DNA of 64,000 nt from positions 165,001 to 229,000 of the forward strand of contig NZ_WVRN01000001.1 in the NCBI RefSeq assembly GCF_013112245.1, in the 5' to 3' direction. The stretch is from Ruegeria sp. HKCCD4315 (GTDB lineage: Bacteria > Pseudomonadota > Alphaproteobacteria > Rhodobacterales > Rhodobacteraceae). Within the stretch, counting starts at the first letter, position 1. Each line of letters opens with the position of its first letter. Below the pieces are notes generated by a model, which was not told the origin of the DNA, did not search any database, and saw nothing but the letters and a program-made list of their open reading frames with translations. Shown here in pieces: positions 22,071-30,998 of this stretch. Position numbers and translations under genes: made by a program.

Positions 22071-23062
22071 ACCATCACCCTCGACAATTCTTGCCGCGCT
22101 GCATCCATGGCTTCAAGAGCGCCTTCGAGGAAACCACCGTGCGACGGTGCGGTTTCAGTTCCTGCAAAGATCACCCGCCGAGTAGGAGTTAGTTTGCTAT
22201 ACATAGGATGGGAGCTAAGCGGCTTGAGGTCGGCAGACGTGGCGGTTGCCATGTCGGCGCTCCAATCCTTGACGATTACGCCGCGTGGCTCGGCTGCTTT
22301 GGGGCCAAACAGGCGGACCAGTTGCGCCATCGCTTGCGCTTCGAACCCGGATTGTCGGGCCGTGCCGGGCATGGCAAAGCCGAACAGAGCACCCTGGGTG
22401 CCGTCCATAGGCGACGCGTCATGGATTTCAGCCAGCGGACCTTGATGAGAGATTGCGTCGCCATTCAGGCCCGCGTCGCGCCAGAATGGGGTGTCGTAAA
22501 CAGCAACGAGTTTGGCATGTCCAGCCATCCAAGTTGGAACATCCGGAACGACCACGCCCATCTGTGCAGCGAGGCGCGGGGGTAGCGCCAAAACAACGAA
22601 GTCGGCGCGCAATGAAAACCCGTTTCCGCTCAAGGTCACGAATTCGTCTTCTTCGATCACACGCCGAACTTCGTGGCCAAGGCACAGCGTATCAACAACC
22701 TTTTGGGCGAGGGCGTTGGTTATCTGAGCGAGTCCGCCTGAAACGCGAAGCGCGTCACCCATGGGGGCGAAATCGAAGTCACGACGCACATTTCCCTGAG
22801 CATCCTCGAACGCCAATCGTCCATCGCTGTATTGTGGAAATGTTCGCAGCCCAAGCTTGTCTAGGAGGGATAGCATGCGGTGGTTGTGCGGCCAAATCCA
22901 AGCAGGGCCGAGGTCATAGCCGCCCTGTGAGAGAATGCGACCGCCTACGCGGTCGCGCGCCTCTAGCAAAAGCACGTCGCGCCCTTCAAGCTTCTGCGCA
23001 TGCGCCAAAGCTAGGCCGGACAACCCTGCGCCGACGATGATAATCTTTGCGTTTGGCTTCAT
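22067..23062 (-). CDS. FAD-dependent amine oxidase-like protein
   Basis: A 331-residue flavoprotein of the monoamine-oxidase group, shorter than the usual 430-500 residues. The N-terminal dinucleotide fold IIIVGAGLSGLALA starts at residue 7, followed by LLEARDRVGGRI, the family fingerprint. The C-terminal FAD-contact segment FAGTETAPSHGGFLEGALEA is present near 300. The missing length falls in the substrate domain, so substrate range may be narrow. It overlaps the cupin gene and the TetR gene by four bases each, so all three are made from one message. Confidence 0.87.
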   Translation of the reverse strand: MKPNAKIIIVGAGLSGLALAHAQKLEGRDVLLLEARDRVGGRILSQGGYDLGPAWIWPHNHRMLSLLDKLGLRTFPQYSDGRLAFEDAQGNVRRDFDFAPMGDALRVSGGLAQITNALAQKVVDTLCLGHEVRRVIEEDEFVTLSGNGFSLRADFVVLALPPRLAAQMGVVVPDVPTWMAGHAKLVAVYDTPFWRDAGLNGDAISHQGPLAEIHDASPMDGTQGALFGFAMPGTARQSGFEAQAMAQLVRLFGPKAAEPRGVIVKDWSADMATATSADLKPLSSHPMYSKLTPTRRVIFAGTETAPSHGGFLEGALEAMDAARQELSRVMV

Positions 23063-23730
23063 GCCGCGCTCTCTGCGACGTTACTAAGGTGGCCGGTCTT
23101 GATCCAGATTCGCACCCCGTTAGCGCCAGCGGTCGCCTCGAAACTCGCCCCGACGGGCAGGCGTAACCAATCCCAGCGGGACAGGGTGTCGCCACCCTCG
23201 TTCAGGCTCCCATCAATCACAAAGACCTCAAGCCCGCCTGAGGCATCTAAAGAGCGCACTGTACCCGCATCCCAGTGTTCCATCGCTACAGTTTCACGTA
23301 CATCTGTGTGGAGGGGCAACCTAGAGACACCATCTGCTGCTTCAATCCAGCTTGCCTTGCCGCTGTCGATCTGGACTTGATCGCGGTCGCTAGCATCGAA
23401 TTGGTGGAGCTTTACAAGAATTGTCGCGCCGTCCTGTGCTGCAGGTGTATGAGACGAGGTCGGCGGGTTCCGCACGTAGGAACCAGTTGGAAAATCACCG
23501 TCTTCGTCTTGAAAAGTACCGTCGAGAACCAAGTATTCTTCGCCACCGTCATGCGTGTGGGCAGAGAAAGCGCTGCCAGGCGCAAAACGGACGATAGTGG
23601 TGGCGCGAGCTACTTCCTCTCCAATTCGGTCAAGCATTTTGCGCTCAACTCCGGGCATCGGGGATGCGACCCAATCGTTCTCTTCAAAGTGTATAAGGGT
23701 ACGTTTATTGAAGTTGGCGTTCACGCGCAT
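23059..23730 (-). CDS. ChrR-type double cupin protein
   Basis: A 223-residue protein with two cupin halves like the metal-binding sensor domain of ChrR anti-sigma factors. Metal ligands in the first cupin are H58, H60, E64 or E65 (HTHDGGEEYLVLDG) and H94. The N-terminal sigma-binding zinc domain of real ChrR is absent, so it is probably a metalloenzyme or oxidation sensor, not an anti-sigma factor. The start chosen is the ATG seven bases after GGAGGGA; an upstream in-frame ATG has no ribosome site. First gene of the TetR-controlled operon. Confidence 0.82.
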   Translation of the reverse strand: MRVNANFNKRTLIHFEENDWVASPMPGVERKMLDRIGEEVARATTIVRFAPGSAFSAHTHDGGEEYLVLDGTFQDEDGDFPTGSYVRNPPTSSHTPAAQDGATILVKLHQFDASDRDQVQIDSGKASWIEAADGVSRLPLHTDVRETVAMEHWDAGTVRSLDASGGLEVFVIDGSLNEGGDTLSRWDWLRLPVGASFEATAGANGVRIWIKTGHLSNVAESAA

Positions 23731-23780
23731 GGTTTGGTCTCCCTCCATTGTCACTGTGTATGTGCAAATTGACTATACTT

Positions 23781-23798
23781 ACCTACTGATAGGTAGGT
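23781..23798 (-). promoter_or_regulatory. TetR-type operator
   Basis: A perfect inverted repeat ACCTAC-N6-GTAGGT lies 51 bases upstream of the cupin start. Size and symmetry fit a TetR-family operator, and the operon it precedes ends with a TetR gene. The AT-rich bases between it and the cupin gene (23760-23780) would hold the promoter -10 region. Confidence 0.8.
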
Positions 23799-23981
23799 CG
23801 TTTCTCGACGTCACTATCGCAACAGTGATCACGCGTTCGTGAACCATTGGTTAAACCGCAGCGAATGGCGAATTTGTCCGCAGAGCGGTCGCTCGCGACA
23901 TTTCGGCGAATGACCGCACCGAGCCCTAAGAGGACATCAGCCGCCTGGTAACTCTGCATCAATTACCGGAGCGGTGGGCTG

Positions 23982-25256
23982 TCAAACCAAGGGTTCGAAT
24001 GAGAAGACTTCCACGCCGTCGTCGAAACCGCGCAAGGTGTGTGATCCCAACGTGCTGGGCGTTTCGGTGACAAGTTCGGCAAACTCGCTCGTTGCAAGAA
24101 GGGGTGCATCAAGGGACCGGGTCAGCCCCTCCAACCTGCTGACCATTGCGACGGAAGTCCCGGTCACCGTGAAGTCCAGCCTGCTTTCAGTTCCCACGTT
24201 GCCGTAGATCGCCGCGCCCATGTGCAGGCCGATTCCAAAATCCGTTCGATTCTCTGGCTCGATTTCCTCGCGCCTTTGAAACGCTTCCCGTGCCGCCGAC
24301 AGGGCTGCCTCGCACATGCCCTCCGGCAGCCGCCGATGACCATCAAACGGGAAAATCGCGAGCAATCCATCACCGACGAACTTCAGCACTTCGCCACCAT
24401 GGTCGTGTACCGCACCCGCGACACAGTCAAAGTACCGGTTGACCGCGGCCACGTAGTCACCCGGTGACAGGCGTTGGCTCAGGGCCGTAGAGCCGTGCAT
24501 GTCGCTGGACAGAAGTGCACAATCGATCTCGCGGACATCGCCACGCGATATTTGGCCGTTCAAGACGGATCGGCCTGAAATCCTGCCCAGGTAGGCCTCC
24601 ATCAGTTCAGCCGCCAGGAACTGCTCCGTGAAGACGTGGACGGTGCCAAACAGTGGTATCGACAGTCGCGTGAGGCCGTCGATTTCCCGCTGTGTAAAGC
24701 CGGAGCGCCTTTTTGTCGCGAAGGACACTGAAGCGCCCAGTACCCACTGCGTGCCGCTTTCGAAGGTAATGCTCCGTTTGCCAAACGGAACGGAAAAGAC
24801 CAGGTAATCGGTGATGCCCGATGTAGCCAGCTTCTGGTAAATCGGATATTTGTCGCGGGTTGACGGATCGGTCAGATTGGCACGCAGCACCGGCATCATT
24901 TCCATCTCGCCGACCAGCCCGTCGGCCAGATCCCAGATATCACTTTGAAAGAACTTGGAGGCTATTTTGGCGGTCAGCTTGGTGTTTTCGCCAAACGGCG
25001 CCTTGTCAAAAAGGTCATCGGTCACTGAACTCCGTGGCATGACGGTCCAGTCTATGCGGTCCGTTGATGCATCCCAAGTTGCATCGACCAGTCCGATGAC
25101 GGGATGCATCATGAGACGGCCCAGCGAAACCCGCGCGACTGGCACACCGCCGTCGATCAGCCTGTGACTGAGATGCTCAACCAGGCCACCAACATCGCCG
25201 TCGAAAAAGGCCAGCTTTTGCAACCAGTCTGCAATACGGTCGAAAACATCGGACAT
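23982..25256 (-). CDS. class III adenylate/guanylate cyclase
   Basis: A 424-residue protein with a sensor-like N-terminal region (about 1-235, no membrane span seen) and a C-terminal class III cyclase domain (about 240-424). The two metal-binding aspartates are D252 in LLSSDMHGST and D296 in FVGDGLLAIF, so it should be catalytically competent. It resembles rhizobial CyaA-type soluble cyclases. The start at 25256 follows GAGGAG by six bases; the frame is open 58 codons further upstream but without a ribosome site. No obvious partner gene; it is probably a single-gene unit. Confidence 0.88.
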   Translation of the reverse strand: MSDVFDRIADWLQKLAFFDGDVGGLVEHLSHRLIDGGVPVARVSLGRLMMHPVIGLVDATWDASTDRIDWTVMPRSSVTDDLFDKAPFGENTKLTAKIASKFFQSDIWDLADGLVGEMEMMPVLRANLTDPSTRDKYPIYQKLATSGITDYLVFSVPFGKRSITFESGTQWVLGASVSFATKRRSGFTQREIDGLTRLSIPLFGTVHVFTEQFLAAELMEAYLGRISGRSVLNGQISRGDVREIDCALLSSDMHGSTALSQRLSPGDYVAAVNRYFDCVAGAVHDHGGEVLKFVGDGLLAIFPFDGHRRLPEGMCEAALSAAREAFQRREEIEPENRTDFGIGLHMGAAIYGNVGTESRLDFTVTGTSVAMVSRLEGLTRSLDAPLLATSEFAELVTETPSTLGSHTLRGFDDGVEVFSFEPLV

Positions 25257-25690
25257 GACGCACTCCTCAACCCGCACTTTGTAATAGACGACCGCGCATG
25301 TCATTTGAATTGTTGAGCGGCCCATGTGGCCGCTTTGTCCGCTAGGCAGACGTTCAGCAGATTTCAGCGAACGTCCGCTGCCGTTCAATGGAGGCCTTGG
25401 GGCGAAATTTCTCGGAATGACCACCAACAATGACCGCTTTCCGTTCCTAAGCCGTCATCTGACTGAAAGACTCAGATGACTGCCTTGAGCCCAAAGTGCC
25501 CGATGTTGCGCGACGCACGAACGGGTGCGAACCACGTCATTGCCGCCATTGGTTTTGGTAAGTACGGCCCGAACCTGCGGTCAAACTAAAATCAAAAGGT
25601 TTCTGCGCGGCCCTTTATACCGGATCGTCGTTGCGAGTACATAGCGCGGATGCTAGCAGAGGTCCGCAAGCTCAACAGACCGGTAGATCT
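25257..25690. other. intergenic stretch without recognised gene
   Basis: No gene is supported here. It holds an imperfect repeat rich in GTCCGC (25313-25380) related to short stretches at about 23870 and 41680. Around 25470-25510 a piece resembles the 3' end of the tetR gene at 21534 (shared TTGAGCCCAAA and nearby bases), too short to call a gene remnant with confidence. Confidence 0.5.
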
Positions 25691-26040
25691 GTTAGATGTA
25701 CAGGGCATCTCAGTCCTTAGAGTGAACATCCGTTGCTCGAGTGACATCAACTCCTGCAACCCCGCCTCCGTTGTCCCATTTGGGGATGTAAATTCATTTC
25801 GGAGGTTAGCAGGTGACAGGGGCTGTATCGCAGAAGATCGCCGGTCACAGAGATCAATTCTCGAGCCAGTTTTGCCGCAGCTTCTTTCGACCAGCCCATT
25901 TCTCTCCCGGTGTTCGTCAATCCTCTGTCATCACGAAAACATAGGCCGGGCCGCCACCGAAAACCGTGGTTATTGTGTTTAGCATGTCCGCGTCATTGAG
26001 CGTGAATTCAGATCCAACAAAACGAAAGTGCTCAACCCGA
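25690..26040 (-). pseudogene. proC: pyrroline-5-carboxylate reductase, C-terminal remnant
   Basis: Three consecutive pieces in different frames match the C-terminal half of ProC: TITTVFGGGPAYVFVMTED (ending near 25925; family has SGSGPAYVF), then a helix segment with GREMGWSKEAAAKLARELIS, then NEFTSPNGTTEAGLQELM near 25760 (family has VTSPGGTTIAGL). At least two frameshifts separate them and the NADP-binding Rossmann half is missing. It is plainly dead. It lies just downstream of, and on the same strand as, the CocE-type hydrolase. Proline biosynthesis would need another copy elsewhere. Confidence 0.85.
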
Positions 26041-26065
26041 GAATGAATTGAACAGAGAATTGTTA

Positions 26066-28027
26066 CTAAATACGCCATTGCCGCGTTGCGAAGGGCTGAT
26101 TGTTCCATTTCGCATTCAACTCGGCATCCACCGTGGTGCGGTCGCTTGTGGTTCTGGCAGTCAATGCGACCGAAACCTCGGCAGTTCCATCAGGCCGTTC
26201 GAAAACCATCCTGTGAAGTACGTTTGTCTGTTTCTCAACGCCATCTGAAGCATCCAGACTGTGCGTCATGTTGGTTTCATAGCTGAAAGCGGTTTCTGTT
26301 TGGGCGAAGGTTGTTTTCAAAAGCGGCTGATGCCATCCCATCTCAACCCTGTCCCCGGTAGTCTGTGTCCAGCGTGACAAAGGGTTAGGCGCATGGGTGG
26401 AATGCCGTTTCTGCACGGGCAGGTCTTGGGCTTCGGGCAGTGGCCGGGACAGGTCAGCGGGCGCATCGGGTAAAACAGGCAAACGCAGCGTTGCGTGATC
26501 TATCTGTATATCTAAAGCCGGTGATTTTGCGTGAATGAGGGGCCAGTAAGATGAGGACAAAGCAAGCCGGAGACTATGCCCCTTACGGACGCGATACGCC
26601 GTTGAATGAAGCCGAAGGTCCGCACTAAATTTGCCTGACCTCGTCGCTGATGGTTTGCAATCCAAATTTTCGTCAAGCGACAGGTTTCGAACGCCGTAGC
26701 TTATTCGTGCAGCCACGCCTTCCGGGCTGACATCACTCAGCCTGGCGATGATCTGCCCCGGTTTGTCGCCAGTCTCGCCACGCAGAGTCAGTGTCATCGA
26801 ACCATAGATAATGACGTCATCGGCCAAAGGAGCCGTTTCGAAAACCAATGACCGGGCATCGTCTGCGGTTTGATCAAGTGGCAGCCCGCCGAGACGGCCA
26901 AAATACCCCGTGTCCCCGGCGGTTTGCCCGACGGTCGGGTCTGCGGGAACCATCCATGGTGCAGGGCCATCGCTGGATTTATGCGTGGACAAGTCCCAGT
27001 CCTGTATCTCGCTTTCCTTTGAGGCTGGCCCGCTTTGCGTCCATCTCCCGGATCTTTGGACCAAACGGTCGCCCGGTGTATCGAATTCGCGCATCCAGAC
27101 CCGCAACCGCGGCCAATCCAGCGCGTCGGGCTGATCCGATTTCAACCAATGATCCCACCACTCCAGCGCCAGCTTTTGAAAACCGATGGAGGGACCCGGA
27201 CTACCGTGGTCGGGATAATGATGCCCCCAGGGACCGACGACCCCCCAGACCAGATCGGGGCGGGCATCAACCAAAGACATAACAGAATTGGAATAGCGAT
27301 CACTCCACCCGCCGACTGACAGGATCGGAACCGAAAGGGCTTCAGCGGTATGAATAACTGAGCCGTGGCGCCAAAAGTCACCGCGCCCATCCTCACGCAG
27401 CCAGTTCTGCAGGGGGAATGTCAGACTATCAATCCGTTCTTTCCAACGCGATTTCCATTCCGGCCCGACATTCAGCGACGGTGGAGATGCCAGGATAGAA
27501 GGAAGCGTTGCACCCCATTCGAACGTGTCCGACAGAACGCAACCGCCCATATAGTGGATGTCGTCCTCGAACCGGTCATGTGTGGCACAGACAGCTATTG
27601 CCGCCTTCAACGGTGCGGGCGCATCGACGCTTGCCTGAAGAGATGCGGTCCCACCCCAGGACGTGCCAAACATGCCCACGCGGCCATTGCACCAGGGTTG
27701 CGCAGCCAGCCATTCGATCACTTGCCGCGCATCGTCCAATTCTGCCGGTGCGTACATATCCGGCATGTGCCCTTCGCTATCCCCTGATCCCCGCATATCC
27801 ACACGGATGCAGGCATAGCCATGGGCGGCAAAATAGGGATGGTTCCTCTCATCCCGCGCGCGAACCATGTCGGTCTTGCGATAGGGAATGTACTCCAGAA
27901 TGGCGGGCACAGGCGCTTGAGTCAAAGGGCGCCACAACCGTGCGGCCAGCCGCACGCCATCAGGCATTGTGATCCACAGATGATCCGTTTCCGACACGTC
28001 GAAAGGATTTTCTGGCTGGTCCGTCAT
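26066..28027 (-). CDS. CocE/NonD family hydrolase
   Basis: A 653-residue serine hydrolase of the cocaine esterase/glutaryl-acylase/Xaa-Pro dipeptidyl-peptidase S15 group, which cleaves esters, amides or acyl-amino acids. Catalytic S123 is in GTSWGG, D243 in GGWSDRYS and H269 or H270 in GPWGHH; the C-terminal half is the jelly-roll domain of the family. No signal peptide is seen. It is divergent from the XRE-cupin regulator at 28192, with two palindromes between them. A second, clearly distinct CocE-type hydrolase lies at 37183 in the same region, suggesting one pathway. Confidence 0.9.
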   Translation of the reverse strand: MTDQPENPFDVSETDHLWITMPDGVRLAARLWRPLTQAPVPAILEYIPYRKTDMVRARDERNHPYFAAHGYACIRVDMRGSGDSEGHMPDMYAPAELDDARQVIEWLAAQPWCNGRVGMFGTSWGGTASLQASVDAPAPLKAAIAVCATHDRFEDDIHYMGGCVLSDTFEWGATLPSILASPPSLNVGPEWKSRWKERIDSLTFPLQNWLREDGRGDFWRHGSVIHTAEALSVPILSVGGWSDRYSNSVMSLVDARPDLVWGVVGPWGHHYPDHGSPGPSIGFQKLALEWWDHWLKSDQPDALDWPRLRVWMREFDTPGDRLVQRSGRWTQSGPASKESEIQDWDLSTHKSSDGPAPWMVPADPTVGQTAGDTGYFGRLGGLPLDQTADDARSLVFETAPLADDVIIYGSMTLTLRGETGDKPGQIIARLSDVSPEGVAARISYGVRNLSLDENLDCKPSATRSGKFSADLRLHSTAYRVRKGHSLRLALSSSYWPLIHAKSPALDIQIDHATLRLPVLPDAPADLSRPLPEAQDLPVQKRHSTHAPNPLSRWTQTTGDRVEMGWHQPLLKTTFAQTETAFSYETNMTHSLDASDGVEKQTNVLHRMVFERPDGTAEVSVALTARTTSDRTTVDAELNAKWNNQPFATRQWRI

Positions 28028-28087
28028 AGTGATCCGCCGCGTGCGTTTAGTGTTTATCCCACTTCTGCAAATCTGGGGCGAACTTGC

Positions 28088-28137
28088 AATAGCACCGTGC
28101 TATTCAATGTAAAATAGAATTTGACTTTAAAATTCTA
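28088..28137. promoter_or_regulatory. two palindromes in divergent promoter region
   Basis: Between the divergent hydrolase and XRE-cupin genes are AATAGCA-ccg-TGCTATT at 28088-28104 and TAGAATTT-N7-AAATTCTA at 28115-28137, both perfect. Both are AT-rich and sit where two back-to-back promoters would be. They are candidate sites for the XRE-cupin regulator encoded just downstream. Confidence 0.65.
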
Positions 28138-28191
28138 GTCTGATTTCAATTTTAGTAGGGTTTATCGCGCAAACCACTTTCGGAGAGCCGC

Positions 28192-28854
28192 ATGCCATCT
28201 GACAACGTCGTCGCTTTGCCATCCGCAATTTCCTCACTGGGCAGTGAGGTTCGGCAATTGCGCAAAGCCCGCCAGCTGACGCTCAAACAATTGAGCGAAG
28301 AGGCGGGCATTTCGCTTAGCCATGTGTCGGCGATTGAGCGCGGGGTTTCCAAACCTTCGGTTGACGTGTTGCAGGCTATCGCCAGCGCGCTCAGCGTCAC
28401 GCCAGATTGGTTTTTTGCCCGCCGCGCTGGTGCCGGGCCGATGGAACAGGCCTATGTTGTTCGCGCCCAGAACCGTCGCGCGCTGAATACGCTCTACGGT
28501 CAGGACGCGGCTGAGTTGGGCTATACTGATCACCTGCTGTCCAGTTCGATCGGCGGGCAGTTTTATATGGGTTTGGCGGCGTATGCACCTCACTCGGAAC
28601 GCCCCGAAGACCCTTTGCAAAAGCACGAGGGTGAAGAGCACGGCTTGGTGCTGGAAGGTGAGTTGGAGATGCAGATCGGCGATGAGTTCATCACACTGCG
28701 CGCCGGGGACAGCTACAGCTTTGACGCACGTATCCCGCACCATGCCCGCAACCGCACTGATCAGGTATGCCGGTTGATCTGGGCGGTCTCACCGGTCGTC
28801 ATTCCAAAGGATGTCGTCGCACCGCAGGCGTCTGACCGGGAAACCTCGTCATGA
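28192..28854 (+). CDS. XRE-cupin transcriptional regulator
   Basis: A 220-residue regulator: helix-turn-helix of the XRE type at about residues 16-72 (LRKARQLTLKQLSEEAGISL and following) and a C-terminal cupin at about 140-205 that would sense a small molecule. It is related along its full length to the regulator at 30999, so the two are paralogues. It overlaps the flavoprotein gene by four bases and is probably co-transcribed with it. Probable targets are its own promoter and the divergent hydrolase. Confidence 0.92.
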   Translation: MPSDNVVALPSAISSLGSEVRQLRKARQLTLKQLSEEAGISLSHVSAIERGVSKPSVDVLQAIASALSVTPDWFFARRAGAGPMEQAYVVRAQNRRALNTLYGQDAAELGYTDHLLSSSIGGQFYMGLAAYAPHSERPEDPLQKHEGEEHGLVLEGELEMQIGDEFITLRAGDSYSFDARIPHHARNRTDQVCRLIWAVSPVVIPKDVVAPQASDRETSS

Positions 28855-30890
28855 GCCGTGACGTCCTGCTGCAACCCTATCAACTAAAGCACCTGACCCT
28901 GAAAAACAGGATCATGACTACCAGTCATGAACCCGCCTATCCAGAAGACGGAATGCCCAAAGAACGCTATCGCGCCTATCACGAAATGCGGGCAAAAGCG
29001 GGTGTTGCAATGACAATGACCGCAGGGTCTGCCACCGTCAGCCGCGACAGCCCACCGGTGTTCAACAACATCCTCGCCTACAAGGATGAGGTCGTGCGCT
29101 GGATGGGCGAACTGACCGATGCCTGCCACGCCCATAGCTGCGCTGTGATGATCCAGCTGACCCATCTGGGGCGGCGCACGGGATGGAACAAGGGCGATTG
29201 GTTGCCGTCAGTTTCCCCCTCGCATTTCCGCGAACCGGCGCATCGGGCCTTTCCGAAAAAGTTGGAAGATTTTGATGTCGAGCGGATCGTGACCGACTAT
29301 GCCGATGCGGCTGAACGCATGCAGGCCGCCGGATTGGACGGGATCGAGTTGCAGGCCTACGGGCACTTGCTGGACCAATTCTGGTCGCCGCTGACCAACA
29401 CGATGGACGCACCGTTTGGAGGTGATCTCGACAACCGACTTCGCTTTGGCTTTATGGTTTTGGATGCGATCCGTGACCGCGTCGGCCCCGACTTCATCGT
29501 CGGCGTCCGCTATACCGCCGATGAAGTCGAAAAAGGCGGGATCACCGAAAATGAAGGGCTGGAAATCGCGCGCAGGCTGCGAGACAGCGGTCAGGTGGAT
29601 TTCCTGAATGTCATTCGCGGGCGCATTCATACCGACCCCGCCATGACGGATGTGATCCCCGTGCAGGGCATGAAAAGCGCGCCGCATCTGGATTTCGCCG
29701 GGCGGGTGCGGGCTGAAACGGGCATGCCGACCTTCCATGCTTCGCGCATCCCTGACGTGGCGACGGCGAGACATGCGGTGTCCTCGGGTCTTTTGGATAT
29801 GGTCGGGATGACCCGCGCGCATATGGCCGACCCGATGATCGTGTCCAAGATCCAAGCCGGACAGGAAGATGACATCCGGCCTTGTGTCGGGGCCACCTAC
29901 TGCCTCGACCGCATCTATCAAGCAGGCGAAGCACTGTGCATTCACAACGCCGCAACGGGGCGTGAATTGTCGATGCCACATGTCATCCCTGCTGCCGAAA
30001 CACGCCGCCGTGCGGTGATTGTTGGCGCAGGTCCCGCCGGGTTGGAAGCCGCGCGCGTCGCCGCTGAGCGTGGCCATGATGTCACCGTTCTGGAGGCGGC
30101 CCCCGAACCCGGCGGGCAAGTGCGCCTGACCGCGCAATCCAAGCGCCGGGCAGAGATGATCGGGATCATCGACTGGCGTATGGCGCAATGCGCTGCGCGG
30201 GACGTGCAGTTTCAGTTCAACACGTATGCCGAGGCCAGTGACGTGACCGCGCTGTCGCCGGATGTGGTGGTGATCGCGACCGGAGGTCTGCCCGAGACAA
30301 CGATCCTCGATTCGGGAAATGAACTGGCCGTGTCCGCTTGGGATATCTTGTCCGGCGACGTAGAGCCGGGCGAAAACGTGCTGATTTATGACGATGCGGG
30401 GGATCATCCGGCCCTGATGGCCGCCGAGGTCATCGCAGCCTCCGGTGCACGGGTCGAGGTCATGACCCGTGACCGCAGTTTTGCGCCCGAAGTCATGGCG
30501 ATGAATCTGGTGCCCTATATGCGCTCCTTGCAGAAAACCGGGGCCGTGTTCACGGTCACCCGAACCCTGCAAGCGATCGAAAATTCAGGCAATCAGCTAC
30601 AAGCCCATATTGGAACCGACTATTCGGATCTGATTGAGAAAAGAGAATATGATCAGGTGGTTGTCAATCAAGGCACACTGCCACTGGACGATCTTTACTT
30701 TGACCTTAAGCCTCTGTCGCGCAATCGCGGGGCGGTGGATCAGAGTGCGCTTGTCTCTGGCAAGGGCGACCTGTTTTCGCAACCCAATCCCAGCGCCGGA
30801 TTTGATCTGTATCGTATTGGCGATGCCGTGTCGGCACGCAACATTCACGCTGCAATCTACGACGCTCTGCGCATTGGCATCCGGTGGTAG
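28851..30890 (+). CDS. TMADH/N-methylproline demethylase-like flavoprotein
   Basis: A 679-residue fusion: an FMN-binding old-yellow-enzyme barrel (about 1-345), an iron-sulphur region, and a C-terminal NAD(P)/FAD domain (VIVGAGPAGLEAARVAAERG near 388) as in trimethylamine dehydrogenase and 2,4-dienoyl-CoA reductase. These enzymes demethylate amines or reduce enals. The cluster region reads C345, A348, C351, C363, so one of the four usual cysteine ligands (348) is alanine. I recall related demethylases with the same change but cannot check. It is coupled to the XRE-cupin gene. Substrate is probably an N-methylated or unsaturated compound. Confidence 0.82.
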   Translation: MSRDVLLQPYQLKHLTLKNRIMTTSHEPAYPEDGMPKERYRAYHEMRAKAGVAMTMTAGSATVSRDSPPVFNNILAYKDEVVRWMGELTDACHAHSCAVMIQLTHLGRRTGWNKGDWLPSVSPSHFREPAHRAFPKKLEDFDVERIVTDYADAAERMQAAGLDGIELQAYGHLLDQFWSPLTNTMDAPFGGDLDNRLRFGFMVLDAIRDRVGPDFIVGVRYTADEVEKGGITENEGLEIARRLRDSGQVDFLNVIRGRIHTDPAMTDVIPVQGMKSAPHLDFAGRVRAETGMPTFHASRIPDVATARHAVSSGLLDMVGMTRAHMADPMIVSKIQAGQEDDIRPCVGATYCLDRIYQAGEALCIHNAATGRELSMPHVIPAAETRRRAVIVGAGPAGLEAARVAAERGHDVTVLEAAPEPGGQVRLTAQSKRRAEMIGIIDWRMAQCAARDVQFQFNTYAEASDVTALSPDVVVIATGGLPETTILDSGNELAVSAWDILSGDVEPGENVLIYDDAGDHPALMAAEVIAASGARVEVMTRDRSFAPEVMAMNLVPYMRSLQKTGAVFTVTRTLQAIENSGNQLQAHIGTDYSDLIEKREYDQVVVNQGTLPLDDLYFDLKPLSRNRGAVDQSALVSGKGDLFSQPNPSAGFDLYRIGDAVSARNIHAAIYDALRIGIRW

Positions 30891-30913
30891 CAAGCGCAGG
30901 GAGATATCGTAAA

Positions 30914-30961
30914 TACGAGAAAAATTAACTATTTTTCTTGCGAAAAAGAAACTTTCTCGTA
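30914..30961 (+). promoter_or_regulatory. inverted repeat upstream of second XRE-cupin gene
   Basis: Perfect nine-base arms (TACGAGAAA and TTTCTCGTA) enclose a smaller hairpin TTTTTC-ttgc-GAAAAA at 30932-30947. It lies 38 bases upstream of the GTG start of the second regulator. It could be its operator, or the inner hairpin could end the preceding transcript. Confidence 0.6.
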
Positions 30962-30998
30962 ACAATTCCGAAATAACGAGCGCACGAAGGGAGGAATC

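Noticed and set aside
23059..23730. ChrR anti-sigma factor
   Set aside because: The N-terminal zinc/sigma-binding domain is missing and no ECF sigma gene is adjacent.
25460..25520. Possible duplicate of the 3' end of the tetR gene
   Set aside because: Only about 30 bases are alike, with indels, and no helix-turn-helix part is present; too little to call a remnant.
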